A DNA stretch of 41,844 nucleotides from Gemmatimonadota bacterium (GTDB lineage Bacteria > Latescibacterota > UBA2968 > GCA-2709665): positions 1-41,844 of the forward strand of contig PAQK01000080.1 of the NCBI GenBank assembly GCA_002709665.1, read 5' to 3'. Below, in pieces: positions 1 through 7,303 of the stretch. The stretch's first letter is position 1; each line of letters opens with the position of its first letter. The position numbers and the translations under genes are program-made. The notes under the pieces were generated by a model. That model worked only from the letters and a program-made list of their open reading frames with translations, did no database searches and was not told the origin of the DNA.

Positions 1-452
1 AAGTAGCAACCTACGATCTGCAACCAGAAATGAACTCTGAAATGCTGACCGATAAACTTGTTGAAGCAATCGCTAGCGGCAAATACGATGCCATCATCTG
101 TAACTACCCTAACGGAGACATGGTAGGTCACTCTGGCGTATTCGAAGCAGCAGTGAAAGCATGTGAAGCTGTTGATCATTGTATTGGTCGCGTAGTTGCA
201 GCACTTGAAGAACATGGTGGTGAAGCGCTTATTACAGCCGATCATGGTAATGCTGAACAAATGGCTAACCCAGCAACGGGCCAAGCACATACCGCACACA
301 CCAGTGAGCCAGTGCCATTTATCTATGTTGGCCGCGATGCGACACCACATGATGGTAAAACATTGAGTGACGTGGCTCCAACCATGCTTCACCTACTCGG
401 CTTAGAGCAGCCAAGTGAAATGACTGGTAAACCAATCATGACGCTGAAATAA
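1..452 (+). CDS. gpmI: 2,3-bisphosphoglycerate-independent phosphoglycerate mutase, 3' end only
   Basis: This is the C-terminal part of the cofactor-independent, Mn-dependent phosphoglycerate mutase, which interconverts 3- and 2-phosphoglycerate in glycolysis. The reading frame is open to the left edge (first full codon at base 3). It carries family-typical stretches: [10 protein letters not shown] near the edge, NGDMVGHSG, and the metal-binding [10 protein letters not shown] motif of the alkaline phosphatase superfamily. About 150 of roughly 510 residues are present. The next gene starts 3 bases after the stop. In E. coli gpmM(yibO), envC(yibP) and yibQ are also neighbours, so the context supports the call. 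Confidence 0.97.
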   Translation, partial: VATYDLQPEMNSEMLTDKLVEAIASGKYDAIICNYPNGDMVGHSGVFEAAVKACEAVDHCIGRVVAALEEHGGEALITADHGNAEQMANPATGQAHTAHTSEPVPFIYVGRDATPHDGKTLSDVAPTMLHLLGLEQPSEMTGKPIMTLK

Positions 453-455
453 GCT

Positions 456-1595
456 ATGAGTAAATGTATTAACCACTTCTTTAAAACTGGTTTAATACTG
501 ACTTCATTAGTAACAACTTCGGTTGTTGCTAATGAAGATCAAACCAAAAAAGACTTATCAGACATTCAATCAGCTTTACAAAAAACAGAGGCTGAGCTTA
601 AAGGTCAACGCAAGTCCATTGCTCAAATGCGCAAAGATCTGCGTGCTCATGAGCTCGATATAGCTCAAAATGCCAAAGCATTAAACCTTGCAGCCCAATC
701 GGTTAAAGAAAACGAGCAACAACAGCGAGAACAACAAGCTAAAGCACAGCAGCTTAAAGCTCAACAAGCCAAGCGACAAACCTTATTAGCTGCCCAGCTA
801 AAAAGCGCCTACATGGCTGGTAGCCATGACTATTCAAAAATACTGCTTAACCAACAAGACACTGCCAAAATTGAGCGCACACTCAGTTATTACAATTACC
901 TAAATAAAGCACGCATTAAGCAAATTGAAGAACTCAAAGCACTGCAGCAAGAAATAGCTGACAACCAAGCTGAGCTTGAAAAAACGAAACAACGTCTAGT
1001 TGCCTTATATGATGAGCAAAAGCAGCGCCAGCAGGCATTAGTTAAAGCTCAACAAGAACGTAAAAGCAACCTCAATAAACTTCAGTCAGCACTCAAAGAG
1101 ACCAAAAGCTCAATAGACTATTTAAAAGAGAATGAACAAACTCTCATCACAGCCATTGAAGAGTTAGAAAGAGAGCGCAGTGAAAAAGTAGAACTACTAG
1201 GTCTTCAAAGCAGTAAAGGAAAGCTAGACTGGCCAACCAAAGGGGCACTACGCCACCGCTTTGGGCAGCGCAAGCACGGCAACATAGATTGGAAAGGCGT
1301 ACTTATCAGCGCTAAAGAAGGCAGTAATGTTAAAAGCGTACAGAACGGCCAAGTTGTTTATGCCGATTGGCTAAATGGCTTTGGTTGGGTGATTGCCATT
1401 GACCATGGTGATGGCTTTATGAGCTTATACGGCCATGCTCAAACTCTACTTCGCGATGTTGGTGACCTTGTTAGAGAAGGCGAAACAATTGCTTTAGTTG
1501 GTCAAAGCGGCGGACAGCCAGATCCTGGTCTATACTTTGAAATACGCCACAAAGGACGCGCAGTAAATCCTGTAAAATGGTGCAGACGCATTTAA
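456..1595 (+). CDS. envC: Murein hydrolase activator EnvC-type protein
   Basis: A periplasmic activator of the division amidases (AmiA/AmiB type). A signal peptide (about residues 1-25, ending near VVA-NE) is followed by a long Gln/Lys/Glu-rich coiled coil (about 30-250) and a C-terminal LytM/M23 domain (about 260-379). The LytM domain is degenerate: where active M23 enzymes have an LHFE-type histidine, this one reads LYFEIR, and the first zinc-ligand region is NIDWKG. That fits EnvC, which activates amidases rather than cutting peptidoglycan itself. The start is 3 bases after the gpmI stop, so the gene is probably co-transcribed with gpmI. The length (379 aa) is close to E. coli EnvC. Confidence 0.93.
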   Translation: MSKCINHFFKTGLILTSLVTTSVVANEDQTKKDLSDIQSALQKTEAELKGQRKSIAQMRKDLRAHELDIAQNAKALNLAAQSVKENEQQQREQQAKAQQLKAQQAKRQTLLAAQLKSAYMAGSHDYSKILLNQQDTAKIERTLSYYNYLNKARIKQIEELKALQQEIADNQAELEKTKQRLVALYDEQKQRQQALVKAQQERKSNLNKLQSALKETKSSIDYLKENEQTLITAIEELERERSEKVELLGLQSSKGKLDWPTKGALRHRFGQRKHGNIDWKGVLISAKEGSNVKSVQNGQVVYADWLNGFGWVIAIDHGDGFMSLYGHAQTLLRDVGDLVREGETIALVGQSGGQPDPGLYFEIRHKGRAVNPVKWCRRI

Positions 1596-1630
1596 TAGAT
1601 TAAATAGCTGCACCCTATGAGGAGCAGCTG

Positions 1631-2896
1631 ATGCTAAACACAACCCTTACATTCAGAGCTATCTACCCAGCCAAGTTTTTTACTCAGCTGTGTTTTATAA
1701 CGTTAGTTACATTATTTTGCTTGGTGTTTCAATCGTTCCCAAGCATTGCTAAACCTTCGCTTGAAACACTTCATCGTCAACAGCTAAACGAAATACTTTT
1801 TAATATTCACACCTATTATGTAGATGATTTGAAGTTACAAAATAGCTTTGTTAGTCAACCTAATAACGACCAAGTGGAAGAATTACTAGAACAGCTTGAT
1901 CCCTACTCTAAATATCTTAATGAAAATGAGCTCGATGCCATATTTAGCAACACCAATGGCCGTTACACAGGCTTGGGGATCGAAGTTAAAATGGATAATG
2001 GACGAGTTTATATCGTCAATACTTTAAGTAACTCCCCAGCAGAACAGGCGGGATTACAAATAAATGATGAAGTTGTTGCGATTAATCATCAGCCTATCAT
2101 GAATAAGAGTATTGATGAGGTTGCAACGCTGATTCGAGAGAGCGGATTAGACGCCGTCAATGTTTCAATCATGCGAAAAGAATCAACAGCATTAAGCTTT
2201 TCAATTAAGCGCCAACAAATCACACTAGAAAGCGTTCATGGCTACCTATCCGATTCAGGCGTCGCTTTATTAAGCATTAATACATTTAATAATCACACAC
2301 TACATGACGTTGCGCGTGAACTTGCAAAAATGCAAGTTAATAACAGCTTCCCATTATCTGGTTTAATTATTGATTTACGTGATAATCCCGGCGGCACATT
2401 GCAAGGCGCCATAGAGGTTGCAGACTTATTTTTAGACAGCGGCATCATTGTTTCAACTAAAGGACGCTTTAATGAGGCAAACCAGAGATACACTGCACAT
2501 AGCGGTGATATTTTAGAAGGAGCCCCTATTGCTGTTTTAATAAATGAAAACTCCGCTTCTGCCGCAGAAATACTCGCCGCTGCACTTCGCGATAACCAAC
2601 GTGCAACTTTAATTGGCGAAACATCTTTTGGTAAAGGCTCAGTACAATCGCTTATTCCGCTAGGCAACGGTAATACCGCATTAAAACTCACCACTGCGCG
2701 TTATTATACCCCTCTTGGTCAGTCAATAGATGGTAAAGGGATCACACCTGATGTGAGTATAAATCAAACAATACTTTCAGAAATTAACCAAGACGTTATA
2801 ATAAAAAATATACAAGAATTGGCGCTTTTTAGTTCACTGCTTGATAGACAGGACAAAAAACAGCTAACAGCAAAACAGTTCGCTATTATGCAGTAA
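1631..2896 (+). CDS. S41-family carboxy-terminal processing peptidase (CtpA-like)
   Basis: An exported serine protease of the tail-specific (C-terminal processing) family. There is an N-terminal hydrophobic export segment (about residues 18-41), a PDZ domain (about 105-185) with GLGIEV, and an S41 domain (about 200-390) with the DLRDNPGG motif. The catalytic pair is expected at Ser310 (in NSASAAE) and Lys335 (in FGKGSVQ), 25 residues apart as in Prc. AGGAG lies just ahead of the ATG. The gene sits between envC and yibQ, a common arrangement in non-enteric gammaproteobacteria, and points to an envelope-processing role. Its substrate cannot be told from sequence. Confidence 0.93.
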   Translation: MLNTTLTFRAIYPAKFFTQLCFITLVTLFCLVFQSFPSIAKPSLETLHRQQLNEILFNIHTYYVDDLKLQNSFVSQPNNDQVEELLEQLDPYSKYLNENELDAIFSNTNGRYTGLGIEVKMDNGRVYIVNTLSNSPAEQAGLQINDEVVAINHQPIMNKSIDEVATLIRESGLDAVNVSIMRKESTALSFSIKRQQITLESVHGYLSDSGVALLSINTFNNHTLHDVARELAKMQVNNSFPLSGLIIDLRDNPGGTLQGAIEVADLFLDSGIIVSTKGRFNEANQRYTAHSGDILEGAPIAVLINENSASAAEILAAALRDNQRATLIGETSFGKGSVQSLIPLGNGNTALKLTTARYYTPLGQSIDGKGITPDVSINQTILSEINQDVIIKNIQELALFSSLLDRQDKKQLTAKQFAIMQ

Positions 2897-2931
2897 GTAA
2901 GCGCACACACTGGATATAATAATTACAAAAA

Positions 2932-3690
2932 GTGAATCGACTAAAAAGCTTATTAATCGCTGCTTTGTGCTTGCCTCTATTCTGCCAAGCAAAGCAAATT
3001 GCCATTGTTATAGACGACATTGGTAATAATCAACGCGATCTAGAGATACTCAACTTACCAGGGCAAGTTACGTTTTCTATCTTGCCTCATACCCCTTACT
3101 CACAAATTTTTGCAGAGCGTGCTAGTAAAACTCATAAAGAATTGCTTTTACATGTTCCAATGCAAGCGCTTGATAAAACTAAAGCGCTTGGTCCTGGAGC
3201 CCTCACCGATACTATGACTAAGTCTGAGTTACAAACAACCCTCGGCCATGCGTTAGCATCACTGCCACAGGTAAAAGGGGTCAATAACCATATGGGCTCT
3301 GAGCTAACACAGCTTACCGAGCCAATGAAATGGACGATGGAAGTTTTAAAAAAACGCGGTTTGTACTTCTTAGATAGCCGTACAACCAGCCAAAGTGAAG
3401 CGCAAAATGTTGCTAACCTATATGGTGTGGCAAACGTATCTCGTCATGTATTTCTTGATAACAATGTCACCCAAAACCAGCTACAACATCAACTTGAGGA
3501 GCTTAAAAGCAAAGCTGAGCACTTCAACTACGCAATCGCCATTGCACACCCCTACCCAGAAACAGTTACATTTCTTCAGCAAGCACTCCCAGAACTACAA
3601 CGACAAGGATTCGAACTTGTTCCTCTCTCACAACTAGTCGAAACCAAATACATTCAACTTGCCAAAGCAGAACAAAGACAAGGGGAGTAA
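2932..3690 (+). CDS. Divergent polysaccharide deacetylase family protein (YibQ-like)
   Basis: Member of the divergent polysaccharide deacetylase family (DUF610/YibQ), exported to the periplasm. The signal peptide (about residues 1-20, LIAALCLPLFCQA) is followed by AIVIDDIGNN, then VNNHMGS and YFLDSRTT, which mark the NodB-like fold. The start codon is GTG and has no strong Shine-Dalgarno sequence; no better start lies upstream of the signal peptide. It follows the S41 peptidase by 35 bp and is the last host gene before the prophage, whose left end is 108 bp downstream. The enzymatic activity is uncertain in this divergent family. Confidence 0.9.
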   Translation: MNRLKSLLIAALCLPLFCQAKQIAIVIDDIGNNQRDLEILNLPGQVTFSILPHTPYSQIFAERASKTHKELLLHVPMQALDKTKALGPGALTDTMTKSELQTTLGHALASLPQVKGVNNHMGSELTQLTEPMKWTMEVLKKRGLYFLDSRTTSQSEAQNVANLYGVANVSRHVFLDNNVTQNQLQHQLEELKSKAEHFNYAIAIAHPYPETVTFLQQALPELQRQGFELVPLSQLVETKYIQLAKAEQRQGE

Positions 3691-3798
3691 GCGTTATAAA
3701 CGTTAGTAGCGAGAGTAAAGCTACAGTTAGAAAGAGTAAAGTTAGTAAGAATGCTGCCCAACCTACTCAGGCCACGTTGTGTAGATAGCTTAAACGCA
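3691..3798. other. Host intergenic segment up to the prophage
   Basis: Non-coding host DNA between the deacetylase stop and the prophage. A small stem GTAGC/GCTAC lies near 3704-3722 without a following T-run, so it is at most a weak terminator. The segment ends with AACGCA, the left copy of the target duplication. I see no gene here. Confidence 0.6.
3793..3798. repeat. Target-site duplication, left copy (AACGCA)
   Basis: AACGCA lies immediately outside the left prophage terminus, and the same six bases lie immediately outside the right terminus. A 5-bp reading does not fit (left ACGCA, right AACGC), and a 7-bp reading fails too, so the duplication is 6 bp. It supports replicative or transpositional insertion rather than site-specific integration. 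Confidence 0.85.
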
Positions 3799-3844
3799 TG
3801 ATGCAAGCCGCGAAAACTCGCGGTAGAAAATCGCGAAAAATGCG
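3799..3844 (+). repeat. Left terminal inverted repeat of the prophage
   Basis: Starts TGATGCAAG. Read inward, it matches the right terminus at 32 of 46 positions, in blocks TGAT, CAAG, GAAAACT (3812-3818) and AAAATCGCGAAAAAT (3827-3841), separated by the same distances at both ends. These blocks are the likely transposase-binding and cleavage sites. A hairpin CCGCG-AAAACT-CGCGG (3808-3823) lies within it, and GCGAAAACT recurs at 3810 and 3842. Confidence 0.85.
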
Positions 3845-3890
3845 AAAACTCAGCATTTCACTATTTTGAAGGCTCTTTCAGTATTCCAAA

Positions 3891-3916
3891 GAAAAAAGCA
3901 GCTAATAAAAGCTGCT
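3891..3916 (-). terminator. Rho-independent terminator of the late operon
   Basis: On the - strand this reads AGCAGC-TTTTATTA-GCTGCT followed by TTTTTTC. It is a 6-bp GC-rich stem with a U-tract, 25 bases after the stop of the last tail gene and just inside the left phage end. It should stop late transcription before the host deacetylase gene. Confidence 0.85.
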
Positions 3917-3940
3917 CTTTATAATGTATAACTTATTATG

Positions 3941-6433
3941 TTAAGTAGGCGCTAAACTATCATCGTCTAGATAAACCCTTTCATCGTAACGCTCAGCTGT
4001 CACTTTTACTCTATCTGTTGATGAAGGTTTAATATCTGATATAAGAACGTTGTTACACCATCGACTAGTAATGCCAAACATAAATAAAGGTGGCTCTATT
4101 GAACCATCGAAGACAGGCTCAAAGTCTAGCACTTCATTTATAACAACTTCATTGCTTGTTGAACCTATTGATGCTGTATAAGGACCTGATAATGTACCGT
4201 CTGGTTTTCTAAGAGCCAATATATGTGACTGACCGCTTTGCCACTTTAGTTCTGTATTTACATATACTGAGTTACCAATTATGTACTCAACAACTCCTGA
4301 CTGTTCGTAGCCTGGTATGTCATCAGCTAGTGCACAGTAATCAAGATAACTCGAATTAAGTGCATCCATTTCAGTTGTGAAGTTAAAAGTAGTTCGACGG
4401 TATCGGCGAGTACGACGTTCACGCATACCATATTGATATGCTTTATCTCTGTTTGTAATTCCAAACGCGCGGATCTTATCGGGATTGATACCTAAGTCAC
4501 CTGGTAACAAGCAAAGCACTGTTTCAGACTTCCAAGTGACGGGGCTGAAGTATTCGACTTCAATACCATCATGCTCATCATCATCGATTAGTTTTATATC
4601 TCTTTCTAATAGTCCGATATAGTTATCAGGCTGATACATATGTTTGTGTATAGTACGTGGTTGGTCACGAACAGGTAAAATCTTACCGTAATCTAATACA
4701 GGTTTTGCAAAGCCTGGCGCTAAAACTCTTTTTAGAACCGCAAATAATGTACTGCCTGTATCGAACACGGCATTAAATTCATCACCACGGTTATGCCAAA
4801 TAGTATGAAGTGCCTCTAATTCATCTAAACCTATTTTATCTTGGCTATGTCCGGCGCTTTGAATCACGTGCGCGAAGAAAGGAGCAATATCAGTCGTTGG
4901 CCTTGGCTCACTCCACACACCATTTTCATAGACAGGCAAAATTCGTGTTGGTATCACATTAAACTTGTTTTCTGCAGAACCAGCTAACGCATTTGTACCA
5001 CGAATTTTTACTGCAATCGTTGTTGCCCCTGGATAACTAGTAGCGCTAGTTAATTCAGCTTTTAAGCCAGTCCAATAAATATCATCATATATACGTGTAT
5101 CATCTGTCGCAGCAGTCACACGCTTTACCCTAACTTCAGGTCTTATATATAGTGGTAAGTCTATTGGAACAGTAAAACCCAACTGATCATTCGTAGAATT
5201 AGTAAACACTTCATCATCTATTGGTGTCCACTCATCATCACCAGCATTTCTATATTCTATACGTACAGTAACTGTACGAACTAAAAAGTTACCGTCATCA
5301 TCTAATTCACCTAGACCTTGCGGAAATAAGAAATCAAGCCATAACTTGTTGGTCAATTCGCCATCTGGGCACGCAAAATAAGGCCCGTTAAACTGCCCAT
5401 CACCTCCGCCATCTTCAACTTCAACTGTCGCGCCTGATTCATTTTCAGATACAAAACCAGTCCAGGCAGGATCGTCTTGATATTGGCCATCAACCTTATT
5501 AACTGCACTACCATTCGCATCTTTATCTAAAAGCTCATAATAGCCGTCATTCTGTCCATTAAGAGTACCTGATATTGAAAGCACTTCGCCTACAGTGAAA
5601 GGTGGTACAGTTTTAAAACGCGTATTCCTTCCCAGTTCAGGCTCATACTCTACTAAATGTACTATTAATGCTTCTCCATCAAATGAATAAACATAAGAGC
5701 TATTATCACCACCAGTACTTGTTACTCGTCCTTTTAGTTCAATACCCGAACTGCCCGAGGTTGAGCCAACTTCACTTGATGTATAAACATTTCTATGAGC
5801 TTCATGTCCTGAGACATCTTCGCCTGGTCCAAAGACTTGGCAATCAATATCACCCAAATATCGGTTAATAGGTGTGTTAGCTATTAAAATATTCTCTTCT
5901 AATATTTCGTAACTACCTTTACCTACGCACAACATCAAATAAAGCCATTGTTCATTATTAATGTATTCTTTGCGGGGCATAGTTAAGTAATCCGGAAACA
6001 CCTTATGATGGCCTGCGTTTTCAGGAATAACCCCCATAAGCTTTGGTTTGTTTCCCTGAGTATTAACATCATAAATAGAGCTGCCATCTGGCGTAGTGCT
6101 GTTGTAATTATCAGGAATTTGGTTAGTCGCGTAAATTGCTACACCAACGGCAATAACAGCAATAATTGCATATGCGATAGCTTCAGCGCCTTTACCTTCA
6201 ACAATTAGTTTTACGTCATCACCCGGATTAAAAGTTGTGGCCTTAAATTCATTGGGCTTAACTTCTCTACTATTAATAAAAGCACTGAAAAGTGGAGTAT
6301 CTGACTCAACATAATCAGGCACGTTTGAAACAAGCCATTGGTGCAATGTTTCGCCTGCATTACCTTTGCAAGGCTCAAATAGTGAAAGGTCTAGCTTGTT
6401 AGGATATACATTTATATCAACCTGCGTATTCAT
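3941..6433 (-). CDS. Tail tip / host-specificity protein, TipJ family
   Basis: A large tail-tip protein (830 aa) that probably forms the central tip and contacts the host surface. A short N-terminal domain is followed by a hydrophobic segment (AYAIIAVIAVGVAIYA, about residue 88-103 from this start), typical of TipJ/lambda J relatives, then beta-rich domains. ATG at 6433 is preferred over an upstream ATG at 6469 because GAGG sits 9 bases before it. The start overlaps the end of the NlpC/P60 gene by 17 bp. It is the last late gene and is followed by a terminator. The order DUF1833, NlpC/P60, TipJ is standard for siphovirus tail tips. Confidence 0.82.
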   Translation of the reverse strand: MNTQVDINVYPNKLDLSLFEPCKGNAGETLHQWLVSNVPDYVESDTPLFSAFINSREVKPNEFKATTFNPGDDVKLIVEGKGAEAIAYAIIAVIAVGVAIYATNQIPDNYNSTTPDGSSIYDVNTQGNKPKLMGVIPENAGHHKVFPDYLTMPRKEYINNEQWLYLMLCVGKGSYEILEENILIANTPINRYLGDIDCQVFGPGEDVSGHEAHRNVYTSSEVGSTSGSSGIELKGRVTSTGGDNSSYVYSFDGEALIVHLVEYEPELGRNTRFKTVPPFTVGEVLSISGTLNGQNDGYYELLDKDANGSAVNKVDGQYQDDPAWTGFVSENESGATVEVEDGGGDGQFNGPYFACPDGELTNKLWLDFLFPQGLGELDDDGNFLVRTVTVRIEYRNAGDDEWTPIDDEVFTNSTNDQLGFTVPIDLPLYIRPEVRVKRVTAATDDTRIYDDIYWTGLKAELTSATSYPGATTIAVKIRGTNALAGSAENKFNVIPTRILPVYENGVWSEPRPTTDIAPFFAHVIQSAGHSQDKIGLDELEALHTIWHNRGDEFNAVFDTGSTLFAVLKRVLAPGFAKPVLDYGKILPVRDQPRTIHKHMYQPDNYIGLLERDIKLIDDDEHDGIEVEYFSPVTWKSETVLCLLPGDLGINPDKIRAFGITNRDKAYQYGMRERRTRRYRRTTFNFTTEMDALNSSYLDYCALADDIPGYEQSGVVEYIIGNSVYVNTELKWQSGQSHILALRKPDGTLSGPYTASIGSTSNEVVINEVLDFEPVFDGSIEPPLFMFGITSRWCNNVLISDIKPSSTDRVKVTAERYDERVYLDDDSLAPT

Positions 6434-6812
6434 ACACTTTAACCTCACTAAAAAGCCTTTTAAAAACACTCACTCTAACAAACGACGCTCCATGTTTTTT
6501 ACATGTATGTAGAACATGAATTTCGCCATCAACGTCAACACACACTCCCATATGCACGAGGTTGCACCCTGTAAAACCGCATATCACCGCACCTGGCTTT
6601 ACAGCGCATAGCTCAAATTCTTCAGCTAACAATGAATATGCACCTGTGAATTCTGCTTTATGCTCGGAACGAACATGGCCAAAAGATGTAAAAAGCGGGA
6701 GGTTATATATATGATGAAGAACTAGACGTGTTAAACCCCAACAATCTAACCCCTTCATCGTTCTGCCACCTTCAACATATGGGACAGTTTTATAATCATT
6801 AAGATGGTTCAT
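6417..6812 (-). CDS. NlpC/P60-type tail peptidoglycan hydrolase
   Basis: A 131-aa papain-like peptidase, the counterpart of lambda gpK, carried at the tail tip to open peptidoglycan during DNA entry. The nucleophile is expected at Cys24 in MKGLDCWGL and the histidine at His87 in NLVHMGV. Its length is typical of a stand-alone NlpC/P60 domain. It lies 2 bases after the DUF1833 gene and overlaps the TipJ gene, so the three are translationally linked. Confidence 0.85.
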   Translation of the reverse strand: MNHLNDYKTVPYVEGGRTMKGLDCWGLTRLVLHHIYNLPLFTSFGHVRSEHKAEFTGAYSLLAEEFELCAVKPGAVICGFTGCNLVHMGVCVDVDGEIHVLHTCKKHGASFVRVSVFKRLFSEVKVYEYAG

Positions 6813-6814
6813 AA

Positions 6815-7303
6815 TTAACTAAAGTACTTTAAACCTGGGGCAAAATCTGGTGTGTACCGGTCTGTTGGCCATGCTGCATTTACTAAGTCATTGAATGATG
6901 CAACAACATTAACTCTTAACGCATTAGCTTTAACGCTAACAGCTGTCATCTCAAGAGGTCGTTCGTCTGGTTCGTCTAAATAACTAGCCGCATAAACACG
7001 GTAAGTAACCTTTATTTTTTCACCCGCTTCAAATGCAGTCTCAACAACCTGCAAGGATTCACCCGTGATATTGTCTAATTGAAACTGTAGGTCTTGACGG
7101 CCTTTGACCGAACGTTCGGGTAAAGAAATCCCTAGAGCACACGCTTCATACAGGACCATTTCACCGCCTTCTATACCTGCAGTGACATTTTCAAATTCAC
7201 TGCAAATACGTCTCACCCCAAATGAAGGTGCTTCCAACTGTAAAGTATGAATAGCAACGTCATTTGAGGCGCTGGCGTAAAGCCTTTGGAGTACTTCGCT
7301 CAT
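6815..7303 (-). CDS. DUF1833-family tail protein
   Basis: A minor tail protein of the DUF1833 family (162 aa), found upstream of NlpC/P60 and TipJ in many siphovirus-type tails. It probably belongs to the distal tail or hub. The start chosen is the ATG at 7303, which overlaps the preceding stop as TAATG and so suggests reinitiation; a TTG three codons upstream (7312) is less likely. No catalytic motif is visible. Confidence 0.75.
   Translation of the reverse strand: MSEVLQRLYASASNDVAIHTLQLEAPSFGVRRICSEFENVTAGIEGGEMVLYEACALGISLPERSVKGRQDLQFQLDNITGESLQVVETAFEAGEKIKVTYRVYAASYLDEPDERPLEMTAVSVKANALRVNVVASFNDLVNAAWPTDRYTPDFAPGLKYFS

Noticed and set aside
2293-2694. 133-codon open frame antisense to the S41 protease
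   Set aside because: It lies entirely opposite a well-supported conserved gene and has no homology cues or binding site.
3704-3722. Stem GTAGC/GCTAC as terminator of the deacetylase gene
   Set aside because: The five-base stem has a nine-base loop and no T-run; too weak to call.
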